This document shows, piece by piece, positions 24,127-35,831 of a stretch of 64,000 nucleotides of DNA. This DNA comes from Erodium maritimum. Lineage: Eukaryota; Streptophyta; Magnoliopsida; Geraniales; Geraniaceae. Made by a program: the position numbers and the translations under genes. The notes beneath the pieces are model-generated. The model saw only the letters and a program-made list of their open reading frames with translations, was not told the origin of the DNA and searched no databases. Each line of letters starts with the position of its first letter. Within the stretch, counting starts at the first letter, position 1. The DNA lies in the NCBI GenBank assembly GCA_963921825.1, contig OY997594.1:36822557-36886556 (forward strand). The letters run 5' to 3'.

Positions 24127-25815
24127 TGTTGGGTCTCGAGGTAGGGTTGGAGATGAACCAACTCGCAGCGGAAAATCAATGAAAACCAAGAGACAATTAA
24201 AACCATGAAACAACTAACAAAGAATGGATTAACAAGAGAAAAATTCAGCACTAGTTCTTACCAAAACAAGAACACCGGTTAACGAATGATTGGCTTGAGT
24301 CTCCAAGACGCCTACGTATCCACATGGGAATCAAAGCCACGTAGTTCTTCTCTTTGAGGACTCAAGAACACAAACATGGAGGTGGAAACTAGCCAAACCC
24401 GAAATGGCCATGGAAGAGGGAGAGAAAATGTGTTTCCTATTCTTGTCTTGTGTTTGTTATGTTGGAAAAAAGATGACTTAAACATAACAAAACCCATACT
24501 TGTCCAACTAAAGGCATGGGACAAGTATGGTGTCAAGTAAGGTGTAAATAGGACAAAGTATGGCAAAACAAGATTGGGTTAGGTGGTGAATCACCAACAC
24601 CTTAATCCTTATCTTGCTTACTTAGTACTAATTAATCAAGACTTGATTAATTAGTTCCATGGGCCTTGGTTGCATGGGCCTTTCATGGGCCTCTTGGAAC
24701 ATGGCCCGTGGCCATTTCCAACGAGGTCCCGTGATTCGCTTATCGCCTCCATGCCTTCCATACCGGAAATGTCCAACATTATCCGACGCGATCAATCCCA
24801 AGACTCCAAGCCTTGTCTCGATCTGTGAAGTCCTATTCACTTACGGGCACATGACCCAAAACCCAGTTTTGGTCATGTCCCGAGACAACTCCCTTTTGGC
24901 CATTCTCCATAAATGTGTCAATGAGTTTCATCCTCCGGTGTGACCCTTAGGTTTATGCATGTCAATAGATCAACGTAAAATCCCATTTTACTTGATCCTA
25001 TTTAAGTGGCAACTAACGAGACTTTAGTATTGCCTAACACTACATAACGAATCGACCCTGTCGATTCTAACCTTTCCGTCGTCCCTGTCATTATCCTTTT
25101 ATCTCCGATATCCTGATTGAGATAAGGCATAGAGCCGTCATCCTTATTATTCTCAATCACCGTTCCTTGATATGTGAGATGACTGAAGATATGATACCCA
25201 GTATCATGTGCATGGCCATGCTATTCTTCCAGTCACTCTCGATCAAGTGGCCGAGAACCGATATCTTTCCCATACCTTAGTATGAGGGATAAATCCCTTA
25301 GCCATCTTTCGTGTCACTCATGTAGCCCGTCCCCAAGCCAATCCTGGCCGTTATGGAAGCCCTGTTACGGACAACGTTAGGCTCAGGTCAAACTCAGTTG
25401 TTGACTACATAGCGATCACAAAGACTCCTTGGTCTAAGGATACATGACAAGCTACAACACTGAATATGTTCATGACTTAATCTATGGCACATATTCAGGG
25501 CGGGTCGTCCAATATCATGTCCCACATGATATCTATGATCAGACTCTGGAATCTCATTCCAATGACTAACAGAACGTAAGCCATAAAGAGCCATCTTTCA
25601 TACTAGTCGCTTCTAGTGAAGCTTTGTTGACTAGGGACCCATCGAGTGTGATCTATCTCGATCTATGGTTCTATTCGCATGGTGGGCATAGATCAGAGCA
25701 CACATCGATATATTACTCCAACACATAAGTAATATAAAGCCGCTTTAATTTTATTGCTAACGATGATATATACATTTGGACATTTAGGATTGAACTACGG
25801 GCACTAAGACTAACA
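24127..25815 (-). repeat. 3' LTR of copia D
   Basis: TGTTGGGTCTCGAGG to GACTAACA on the plus strand, adjoining the PPT at 25816. It also serves as the boundary with the partial tandem unit on its left. Confidence 0.95.
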
Positions 25816-25832
25816 ATCTCCCACTTGCCCTA
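25816..25832 (-). other. Polypurine tract of copia D
   Basis: ATCTCCCACTTGCCCTA on plus. The purine-rich strand is minus. It lies directly beside the LTR terminus. Confidence 0.85.
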
Positions 25833-26402
25833 GTTCCAATCTAAACTCCAATATGTCCCCATCGACTTTACATGTCTAACATGTTCAGGAAGTGACACTG
25901 CCTTAGTCAACGGGTTGGCTATGTTATCATCTGTTGCAATATCGGTTATCTTCACTTCACCTCAGTTCAGTATTTATCTGATGAGGTGGATACGCCGCAG
26001 TACATGTTTGGATTTGTTATGCGATCTGGGCTTTTAGCTTGCGCAATGGCCCTTGTGTTCTCGCAAAATGGATTCACCGGACTGGATGGGTTTTTAATTA
26101 CACCCAGCCCTGCCATGAATTTCCAAATCCACATAGCCTCCTTAGCTGCCTCTGCAGCATCCATGTACTTGGCCTCTGTCGTAGATTCGGCAATGGTATC
26201 TTGCTTTACGCTTTCCCAGCTAAAGCTCTGCCATTCAGCATAAACACATATCCTGATTGACTTCTAAAGTCATCTGGATTTGTCTTGGAAAACTAGCGTC
26301 TACTCATCCTTCGACGATTAGTTCAGCATCATCTTTCCCCCGGGTTAGAATGATGTCTACTGGTACAACATAAGGCTTACGAGACGTCTGGTCTCATACA
26401 TG
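25833..26402 (-). pseudogene. Copia D RNase H
   Basis: Minus strand: AAEAAKEAMWIWKFMAGLG, PFCENTRAIAQAKS (the usual Asp of DN is Glu here) and MYCGVSTSSDKY. Frameshifts lie on both sides. Homologous to 12858-13457 in E and 52679-52894 in F. Confidence 0.82.
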
Positions 26403-27479
26403 TCATGGCATATATGATCGATCCTGCCCCCAGGCGCATAGGATTCTCATCATCCTTTTCAGCTCATCAGGTGTCTTAGGACACTGAGTCTTGCTGAGAT
26501 GAATGCCATGACTAGTGGGTAAGAGTCCTTTCTTTGAATCGAGCATTAAGAACCTACTCAATGCCTTGTTCACATAGGTTCCCTGACTTAAATCCAAGAC
26601 CCTCTTGGTGCGATCTCTACATATCTTAATCCTTAAGATATGAGAAGCATCGCCTAAGTCCTTTATTGAAAAACACTTCCTCAACCAAGCTTTAGTCTCG
26701 TGCAAGGTTGGGATGTCGTTTTCAATGAGAACCAGAAAGGTAATATTGCTCCCACTAGCCTTCTTATAAACGCAAGATTCATCCTCGTTCTTGATTAAGC
26801 CAAATCCAATTACAGCTTCATCAAAACGAAGGATCCAACTCCGAGAAGTTCGTTTCAATCCATAAATGGATTTCAACAACTTATAAATCTTTCCTTTATT
26901 CTTCGGATCGTCAAAACCTTTGGGCCGAGACATACAAACGTACTCAGTCAAATTTCCATTTAGGAAAGCGGTTTTGACATCCACTTGCCATATCTCGTAA
27001 TTATGATACGCAGTTATGTCAAGAAGAATTTGGATCGATTTTGACCATAGCCACTAAGGAGAAGGTTTCCTCATAGTCAATCCATTGGATCTGCCTATAA
27101 CCTTTCGCCACCAGTTGAGCTTTGTAGGTCAGAGGGTTGCCGTCCATGTCCATCTTCACCTTGAAGATCCATTTGCATCCTGTGGTCCTCACACCATTGA
27201 TGGGATCAACCGGTTCCCAGACTCGGTTGTCCGACATGGATTGCATTTCCTCCCTCATGGCTCCCAGCCATAACTCGGAGTTGGGCCCATCCACGACTTC
27301 CTGAAAGGTGGCTGGATCATCGTGATCCACCATGACTTCATTGTCACCTCCGGATACCATATCTTGGAGGTGGAAGATTGATCCTTTCAAATCGCCTTGG
27401 ACCTTCCGGAATTGTAACAGGAATTGGTTCTTACTCTACGACAATCTCTGGCTCCTTTCTACTGGGTTGCCAATTGGTT
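26403..27479 (-). pseudogene. Copia D reverse transcriptase lacking the YVDD box
   Basis: Two open parts. 27390-27019 has SELWLGAMREEMQSMSDN, GCKWIFKVKMDMDGNPLTYK and IDYEETFS. 26984-26403 has MDVKTAFLNGNLTEYVCM, KIYKLLKSIYGLKRTSRSW, SNITFLVLIENDIPTLHET, LGDASHILRIKICRDRTKR and KTQCPKTPDELKRMM. Between FLVL and IENDIPTL the seven residues that contain YVDD in element E (13752-13772) are missing without a frameshift, at 26726/26727. Copia F has the same gap. A frameshift near 27000 also splits the domain. No active RT could be made. Confidence 0.9.
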
Positions 27480-28715
27480 TAGACAGATCTGTACCATCCT
27501 GAATTTCTTCGAGATGCACAGTCCTCCCAATGACGTCTTTGGAAACAAAACTTCTTTTCCATAAAGACCCCACCCCAAGCGACGAACACCATGTTCTCAC
27601 TGGGATTGTAGAAATAGTATCCCCTTGTTGCTTTGGGATACCACACGAAGGTGCATATCTCAGATCTTGGTTCGAGCTTAGTCGAAACCAAATGTTTCAC
27701 ATAAGCCTCGCAACCACAAATCTTTAGGAAGGACAAAGCGGGCATCATCCCGTACCATTTTTAAAATGGTGTCCCTTCCACACCATTCGTCGAAGCCCGA
27801 TTCACTATGAATGCGGTCGTCTCTAGAGCAAAACCCCTAAAAGAGATTGGGAGATCAGTCCAACTAATCATGGAACAGACCATTGTCTAACAATGTCCGA
27901 TTTCTCCGTTTGGCTACACCTTTCAACTACAGTGACCTAGGAGGAGTCCATTCCAAAAGGATCCCATTCTCTTTTAGATGATCTAATAACTCTGTGGTCA
28001 AGTATTTTCCACCTCGATCCAATCGAAGTGCCTTAATACCTTTGTCGAGCTGGTTTTCTACTATAGTCTTAAACTCTTTGAATTTATCAAAAGCTTCAGA
28101 CTTATGTCTCACCGAATAGACATAACCATATTTACTGTAATCATCAGTAAATGTGATAAAGTAGCTAAAACCCCTCCTGGCAAGTGAACTTATTGGTCTA
28201 CACACATTCGAGTGTATCAGCCCCAATAATTCACCCGCCCTTTCATCGCGATCGATAAAGGGCACTTTAGTCATTTTGCCCATCAAACAAACCTTGCACC
28301 TATCGATCGAATGGAATTCGAATGAACTTGAAAGCCCGCACTTCTGAAGTGCTGATAGGCGCTTCTTGTTTATGCGACCCAAATGACAGTACCATAACAG
28401 AGTTAGGTTTAAATCGTTGGATTTAGACCTCTTGGTATTAACAGAATATATAGAACTTGAGGCATTGTTACCCATATCTAATATGTACAATCCTCCAACC
28501 ATGTCAGTACTGGTATAAAACATATCATTGCATAGAACATTAAAAACTCCATTTCCAATATTAACATTATATCCTTCCTTGTCAAACACGGATACAGATA
28601 TAATATTCCTACTAAAAGTAGGTATGCAATATACATTATACAATACTAAGACAAGGCCTCTTGGCAAAGCAAGACTCATGGATCCTACAGCAGTTGCCAC
28701 AACTCTGAGGTCCAT
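27480..28715 (-). pseudogene. Copia D integrase
   Basis: The 28715-27927 stretch is open: pre-integrase zinc module (LLWYCHLGRINKKRLSALQKC and CKVCLMGKMTKVPF), then the core with GLIHSNVCRPIS, in which the first catalytic Asp (usually HTDVCGP) is Asn, FTDDYSKYGYVYSVRHKSE, and ALRLDRGGKYLTTELLDHL (GGEY changed to GGKY). The third catalytic region and C-terminal part (SFLKICGCEAYVKHLV) lie in another frame at 27748-27479. Integrase would insert the cDNA, but active-site changes indicate it is dead. Confidence 0.88.
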
Positions 28716-28779
28716 TTCGTGCTTTCCAAATCTCTCCTACTTAAAGCCACCATATATTAGTGCATGTGTGAGATTCAGT

Positions 28780-29343
28780 CATGGTATCTAATACCCATGA
28801 ATCTTTGGAAGTAGAGAGATGTAGCTCTATAGAGTTAATACCGAATGAAGGCACGATCCCACCGCCCTTCCTTAGATCATCCAGGTTTCCTGATGAAGGC
28901 GCAGTCCTACTGCCCTTCTTCAGATCATCCAGGCTATTTGATGAAGGCGCAGTCCCACTGCCCTTCTTCAGATCAGCCGTGAACTTCCTGTAATCCCGAT
29001 TCCAATGACCAGGCTGTTGGCAGTAGAAGCAGACATTCTCAGGTGTCTCATCTTTCCTGCCAAGTGCGCATGGGCCCAGCCCATGCCACTTCCAATTCCC
29101 TTGTTGACCATCAGAATATCCTTGGATCCCAGATCCCTGAAATATTCTTCTCAGCAGTTAATGACACTTCATGTAACTCTGATATGGTCTTAGAGACAGC
29201 CTTGTCAAGGACATATTCTTTGCGTTCAGACTTGAGGACTATCCTCAAAATTCTGTACCAGTCCAAATAGTTTGTCCCATTTAGCTTGACCCTGTCAAAA
29301 ATGGTTTTTAATGACAAACTATTAATGTTCGCTGAATTTGCCA
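28780..29343 (-). pseudogene. Copia D gag, internally deleted
   Basis: Starts MANSANINSLSLKTIFDRV, then LNGTNYLDWYRILRIVLK, and jumps after EYVLDKAVSKT to ELHEVSLTAEKNI, so most of the capsid region is missing. Downstream is a zinc knuckle CFYCQQPGHWNRDY (29037-28985) with the last Cys changed to Tyr. A 'GATGAAGGCGCAGTCC.ACTGCCC' unit is repeated three times at 28840-28975. Confidence 0.85.
28840..28975. repeat. Triplicated ~54-bp unit in copia D gag
   Basis: The core 'GAAGGC.C.GTCC.ACYGCCCTTC' followed by 'AGATCATCCAGG' appears three times in a row. Element E has a single copy near 15890-15930. Confidence 0.75.
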
Positions 29344-30900
29344 TTTGATCTACAACAGATAAAATTCAATCAGTAAACTGAATAAATTTTATAAAGATCA
29401 AGCTTAAACACCAACAATCGATTCTAAACCTTTAGAATCTGAAACCAAGATCCTTGATTCACTCGATTAAGCTGAACTAATGCTCACCACTTAATCGAGC
29501 TATGTAGGTAGGACTCCATCCAATCACATCCAATGTGACTCTTGGCTAGGGTATGTACTTATGTACACGGCTTACCCTATCTGTTACCCTAGCTCAACCT
29601 CAGGCTGAGAATCGTAGTCGGGTCCACCAATTTTCAACTATGGCCCGTCACTATGTAGGTGCTCCGCTAATGCGCACGACACCCACATATGTCGTCCAAA
29701 CCTACTACCCCGCTTTCCCATGGATGCTCCGCTAATGCGCACGACACCCATAGGACGGGGAGGTAGTAAGGTGTTGATAATTGGGAGGTATCGGACATGA
29801 CCCGCTTTTACTTGTCCGGTTGTGTTTAAAACTTTGGCACATCCTAGATGCGATGAGCACATCAACTACATTCCAAATGCAATGATGCCTCAAATTACAT
29901 CCAATGTAATTCTTCCTTCGAACCCGTCAACTACATCCAATGTAATGACGATTCTAAGGGCTCACACACAAGGATTAAAATTCCAATTTTATCTTTGCAT
30001 GTGAGGTGATATGCTCGGTAAATAAAGTTAAGCATGCAATTCTAAAACACATAGAATTAATCATGCATAAACTAAACCAAGCATAAAGCGATAAATATGC
30101 ACATAATAGCCCCCTAAACTAACTCCCACTAGCTTCTTGAGCTCCATCGACTCCAAGCCGATGCCAACACCCGAAAAGCCACCAAATGACCTTTTCGCCC
30201 TTTCTTCATCTTGAGTAAAATATTACAATTTAATACACGACTCGCAGGTCGGGAATAAATAAATATTACAAACAAGTGGTTCGACGACCACACCTTGAAA
30301 GAATAATTACACGCTAACTCTAACGGCTCGCAGGCCGTGAAAAGCGATAAATAATTAAATCGAGCTCGGGGCTATTATGTACACCATGCCAACATCACAT
30401 CACACATCGTGTTATCAAACAAGCATGTTATCAAACATCATGTGATTTTCCGGTTTTAATTAATAGCCAAGTTTCGAAATTTTTTGATGCTCGGTTTATC
30501 GAAACCGTTCAAAAATGAAACTTTTGAACATTTGATCTTCGAGTTCATCATGACGGTTCCAAACTCGTCATAACTAACAAAACGGTTTAGCCTTGGCATA
30601 TTAACCATCCAATGGTCATGCTTGGTCTAGCTCCGTCCAACGGAGCCCCGTTCGGTCCCGGTTTCGGCTCCCCGAGAGTCCCGCTCCCGAGACCCGAAAA
30701 ATCAAATTTTTTTCAAAATTTCCAGATTTGAAATAATTTTCAAAAATTCATTTTACATGCATTAAATCCATAAACAATAATTTAAAACATGTAATCAAAC
30801 AATTTAGCAAAACAACATGCCAAAAACGAAACTTTCAAGCAAAACCGAAACTTTGAACACCGTCTTGTGAATCCCGAAGGTAGCATGGCTCTGATACCAC
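29344..30900 (-). mobile_element. Copia D leader with PBS
   Basis: Non-coding. The PBS (minus TGGTATCAGAGC, initiator Met tRNA type) is at about 30888-30899, one base from the LTR. Contains the direct repeat 'GCTCCGCTAATGCGCACGAC' at 29662 and 29728. The segment 29553-30900 is duplicated at 22779-24126. Confidence 0.9.
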
Positions 30901-32589
30901 TGTTGGGTCTCGAGGTAGGGTTGGAGATGAACCAACTCGCAGCGGAAAATCAATGAAAACCAAGAGACAATTAAAACCATGAAACAACTAACAAAGAATG
31001 GATTAACAAGAGAAAAATTCAGCACTAGTTCTTACCAAAACAAGAACACCGGTTAACGAATGATTGGCTTGAGTCTCCAAGACGCCTACGTATCCACATG
31101 GGAATCAAAGCCACGTAGTTCTTCTCTTTGAGGACTCAAGAACACAAACATGGAGGTGGAAACTAGCCAAACCCGAAATGGCCATGGAAGAGGGAGAGAA
31201 AATGTGTTTCCTATTCTTGTCTTGTGTTTGTTATGTTGGAAAAAAGATGACTTAAACATAACAAAACCCATACTTGTCCAACTAAAGGCATGGGACAAGT
31301 ATGGTGTCAAGTAAGGTGTAAATAGGACAAAGTATGGCAAGACAAGATTGGGTTAGGTGGTGAATCACCAACACCTTAATCCTTATCTTGCTTACTTAGT
31401 ACTAATTAATCAAGACTTGATTAATTAGTTCCATGGGCCTTGGTTGCATGGGCCTTTCATGGGCCTCTTGGAACATGGCCCGTGGCCATTTCCAACGAGG
31501 TCCCGTGATTCGCTTATCGCCTCCATGCCTTCCATACCGGAAATGTCCAACATTATCCGACGCGATCAATCCCAAGACTCCAAGCCTTGTCTCGATCTGT
31601 GAAGTCCTATTCACTTACGGGCACATGACCCAAAACCCAGTTTTGGTCATGTCCCGAGACAACTCCCTTTTGGCCATTCTCCATAAATGTGTCAATGAGT
31701 TTCATCCTCCGGTGTGACCCTTAGGTTTATGCATGTCAATAGATCAACGTAAAATCCCATTTTACTTGATCCTATTTAAGTGGCAACTAACGAGACTTTA
31801 GTATTGCCTAACACTACATAACGAATCGACCCTGTCGATTCTAACCTTTCCGTCGTCCCTGTCATTATCCTTTTATCTCCGATATCCTGATTGAGATAAG
31901 GCATAGAGCCGTCATCCTTATTATTCTCAATCACCGTTCCTTGATATGTGAGATGACTGAAGATATGATACCCAGTATCATGTGCATGGCCATGCTATTC
32001 TTCCAGTCACTCTCGATCAAGTGGCCGAGAACCGATATCTTTCCCATACCTTAGTATGAGGGATAAATCCCTTAGCCGTCTTTCGTGTCACTCATGTAGC
32101 CCGTCCCCAAGCCAATCCTGGCCGTTATGGAAGCCCTGTTACGGACAACGTTAGGCTCAGGTCAAACTCAGTTGTTGACTACATAGCGATCACAAAGACT
32201 CCTTGGTCTAAGGATACATGACAAGCTACAACACTGAATATGTTCATGACTTAATCTATGGCACATATTCAGGGCGGGTCGTCCAATATCATGTCCCACA
32301 TGATATCTATGATCAGACTCCGGAATCTCATTCCAATGACTAACAGAACGTAAGCCATAAAGAGCCATCTTTCATACTAGTCGCTTCTAGTGAAGCTTTG
32401 TTGACTAGGGACCCATCGAGTGTGATCTATCTCGATCTATGGTTCTATTCGCATGGTGGGCATAGATCAGAGCACACATCGATATATTACTCCAACACAT
32501 AAGTAATATAAAGCCGCTTTAATTTTATTGCTAACGATGATATATACATTTGGACATTTAGGATTGAACTACGGGCACTAAGACTAACA
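30901..32589 (-). repeat. 5' LTR of copia D
   Basis: 1689 bp, partner of 24127-25815. The right flank is CGTAG of solo LTR A. Confidence 0.95.
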
Positions 32590-33752
32590 CGTAGGAGTAG
32601 AGAACTTAGCGATAATTGTTTTACTGGAGGCATATGACCATGCCCGGAGGTTGATTGTGAACTTATCGATATTAGGAGTACTGGAGGCATATGACCATGC
32701 CCGGAGGTTGATTGTGAAACTGTTGATATTAGGACTGTTGGAGGCTTGGGTTAAGCCGGAGGTTGACTGTTTATTTTGGCGTCTTGGGTGGCCTTGAGAG
32801 CCCGTGTATTATTATGGTTGAGTCTTGGGTGGCCTTGAGAGCCCGTGTACTAAGGTTGGTGTCTTTGGCTGGCCTACCGAGTTAGAGTCTCGGGGGGTTG
32901 CAAGCTTTCTTTAGCTGGCTTACGAGTTAGAGTCTCGGTAAGTTGCAAGCGTGTTTTATGGTTGGTGTCTTGGGAGGCCGTGAGTGCCTGTGGGGCTGTT
33001 GAGTCCGTGTCTTACTGTCGGTATGTCTTGGGAGGCCGTGAGTTCCTGTGGGGCTATTGAGTCCGAGTTTTACCGTTGGTGTCTGGGTGGCCATGAGTGC
33101 CTGTGAGTGTTGAACCTATGTTGTTACTGGTTGTTGAACTTGCTTGTGATTGTGATTGTGATTGTGTTTGTGGTTACCGGAGGTTGGGGGCCCGCTTCCT
33201 GAAACGGGGGTCCACGAGCACTCGCGTCTGCATGTTCAGACGGGGTAGGGGGCCCGCCCGCCAACAAAGGGGTCCTGGCCGCGCGTGTGTGGTTTGGGTT
33301 TGTGAGCATACCTTGGCTGGCTTATGGGTTAAAGTCTCAGTAAGTTGCAGCATTTTTCCGGCTGGCTTATGGGTTAGAGTCCTGGTAAGTTGCAGCATTC
33401 TTGGGTTGGCCTGACCGGGTTAGAGTCCCGAGAGGGCGTTATTGGCAGCTGGTTTGCGATTCTTTGTGATCTTGTTTGGTGTGCGATCCTTCGTGATCTT
33501 GTTTGGGGTGATCCCTTGTGTGGCTGTTTGGTGTTGCGTAACTTTCTTTTGAGTCCTTGGAAGAGGTCGTCAATGGTTGTGTCGGGTCTACTTTATGTGT
33601 CAGGGTGTCGAGTTGGCCAGGGAAGGAAACAGTGGGTGTATGTTCAGTCAGAGTACTTGGGTTGGGGATGATGTTCCCCGTTGTTGAGTCGTTGTTGGTG
33701 TTACCTGTTTTGTCTGCTAATTATGTCGTAGTCAGTCTGTTATCCGTGGTGG

Positions 33753-33768
33753 TGAGCGAACGCTCACC
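33753..33768 (+). other. Hairpin near the 3' end of solo LTR A
   Basis: GTGAGCG-AA-CGCTCAC, a perfect 7-bp stem, followed by CCC and about 20 bp later a CTACAGGTACTG motif. The same hairpin occurs in solo LTR B (40542-40557), and a related one in gypsy-2 LTRs (58860-58873). Confidence 0.6.
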
Positions 33769-34051
33769 CCTAGCTGCTTTACCTACAGGTACTGTTCGTG
33801 GGACGGACTAGGTGAGCTCTCGAAGCTTGTGGAGCTAGGAGCGGAGTCCGGGTCTTGTCTTTTGAGTCTAGTGACGGATACCTTGTACTTTTGTCCACTT
33901 GTTGGGACGTGTTTTAAACTGTAATTATTATTTTGTTGAGCTAAACTGGTATTTTAAAGTGATTCAATGAAAACAGGTTTCAAGTGTTTGTATGTTTTTA
34001 AAACGTTCGCGTCCCCAGTTCGGTTTACTGAAATTGGGGCGTGACAAAAGT

Positions 34052-34180
34052 ATATTTACTATGCTGACTGACTAGTAGACGCGATGTCCTTGAACTATTT
34101 TGTCGTTTTGTTCAGATGATGATATACCCTACACAGATACCAAGAAACACGGTTTGGTTCTCATGGGTGTGCCCGTTATG
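34052..34180. mobile_element. Element C interior, second segment
   Basis: Non-coding sequence between solo LTR A and solo LTR G, ending with G's TSD (TTATG, 34176-34180). It continues at 35832. Confidence 0.7.
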
Positions 34181-35826
34181 TGTTGGGTCTCGAGGTAGGG
34201 TTGGAGATGAACCAACTCGCAGCGGAAAATCAATAAAAACCAAGAGACGATTAAAACCATGAAACAACTAACAAAGAATGGATTCACAAGAGAAAAATTC
34301 AGCACTATCTCTTACCAAGACGCCTACGTATCCACATGGTAATCAAAGCCACGTAGTTCTTCTCTTTGAGGACTCAAGAACACAAAAATGGAGGAGGAAA
34401 CTAGCCAAACCCGAAATGGCCATGGAAGAGGGAGAGAAAATGTGTTTCCTATTCTTGTCTTGTCTTTGTTATGTTGAAAAAAGATGACTTAAACATAACA
34501 AAACCCATACTTGTCCAACTAAAGGCATGGGACAAGTATGGTGTCAAGTAAGGTGTAAATAGGACAAAGTATGGCAAGACAAGATTGGGTTAGGTGGTGA
34601 ATCACCAACACCTTAATCCTTGTCTTGCTTACTTACTACTAATTAATCAAGACTTGATTAATTAGTTCCATGGGCCTTGGTTGCATGGGCCTTTCATGGG
34701 CCTCTTGGAACATGGCCCGTGGCCATTTCCAACGAGGTCCCGTGATTCGCTCATCGCCTCCATGCCTTCCATACCGGAAATGTCCAACATTATCCGACGC
34801 GATCAATCCCAAGACTCTAAGCCTTGTTTCGATCCGTAAAGTCCTATTCACTTACGGGCACATGACCCAAAACCCAGTTTTGGTCATGTCCCGAGACAAC
34901 TCCCTTTTGGCCATTCTCCATAAATGTGTCAATGAGTTTCATCCTCCGGTGTGACCCTTAGGTTTATGCATGTCAATAGATCAACGTAAAATCCCATTTT
35001 ACTTGATCCTATTTAAGTGGAAACTAACGAGACTTTAGTATTGCCTGACACTACATAACGAATCGACCCTGTCGATTCTAACCTTTCCGTCGTCCCTGTC
35101 ATTATCCTTTTAGCTCCGATATCCTGATTGAGATAAGGCATAGAGCCGTCATCCTTATTATTCTCAATCACCGTTCCTTGATATGTGAGATGACTGAAGA
35201 TATGATACCCAGTATCATGTGCATGGCCATGCTATTCTTCCAGTCACTCTCGATCAAGCGGCCGAGAACCGATATCTTTCCCATACCTTAGTACGAGGTA
35301 TAAATCCCTTAGCCGTCTTTCGTGTCACTCATGTAGCCCGTCCCCAAGCCAATCCTGGCCGTTATGGAAGCCCTGTTACGGACAACGTTAGGCTCAGGTC
35401 AAACCCAGTTGTTGACTACATAGCGATCACAAAGACTCCTTGGTCTAAGGATACATAACAAGCTACAACACTGAATATGTTCATGACTTAATCTATGGCA
35501 CATATTCAGGGCGGGTCGTCCAATATCATGTCCCACATGATATCTATGATCAGACTCCGGAATCCCATTCCAATGACTAACAGAACGTAAGCCATAAAGA
35601 GCCATCTTTCATACTAGTCGCTTCTAGTGAAGCTTTGTTGACTAGGGACCCATCGAGTGTGATCTATCTCGATCTATGGTTCTATTCGCATGGTGGGCAT
35701 AGATCAGAGCACACATCGATATATTACTCCAACACATAAGTAATATAAAGCTGCTTTAATTTTATTGCTAACGATGATATATACATTTGGACATTTAGGA
35801 TTGAACTACGGGCACTAAGACTAACA
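34181..35826 (-). mobile_element. Solo LTR G, copia D-type (TSD TTATG)
   Basis: TGTTGGGTCTCGAGG to GACTAACA, flanked by TTATG at 34176-34180 and 35827-35831. 1646 bp. Close to the D LTRs but lacking about 43 bp after the start (compare 24255-24305). Confidence 0.94.
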
Positions 35827-35831
35827 TTATG

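Larger units (their letters stand above)
24127..32589 (-). mobile_element. Ty1/copia element D, young but defective
   Basis: The 3' LTR at 24127-25815 and 5' LTR at 30901-32589 are each 1689 bp. By eye they differ at about three sites (24561/31335, 25305/32079, 25550/32324 regions), so insertion was recent. Order on minus: 5' LTR, PBS, leader, gag, integrase, RT, RNase H, PPT, 3' LTR. It is inserted in solo LTR A. The right flank begins CGTAG. The left TSD is lost because a tandem unit and a deletion lie there. Gag is deleted internally and RT lacks its catalytic box, so it cannot have moved on its own products. Confidence 0.93.
21138..34046 (+). mobile_element. Solo LTR A (about 3.1 kb, TSD AAAGT), split by copia D
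   Basis: Starts TGTAATAACCACTCCCGGTC and ends GGGGCGTGACA. AAAGT is found at 21133-21137 and 34047-34051. Without the nested D unit (22779-32589) it is about 3.1 kb, the same family as solo LTR B (37440-40831) and the LTR starting at 63393. Ends and motifs resemble the Met-primed gypsy-2 LTR, so it is a Ty3/gypsy LTR. About 100 bp present in B is missing at the D junction. Confidence 0.92.

Noticed and set aside
22779-25815. Reading the 3.04-kb direct repeat as one long LTR
   Set aside because: The TG…CA termini, a PBS at 24115-24126 and a PPT at 25816 show that only 24127-25815 is LTR and the rest is PBS and leader.
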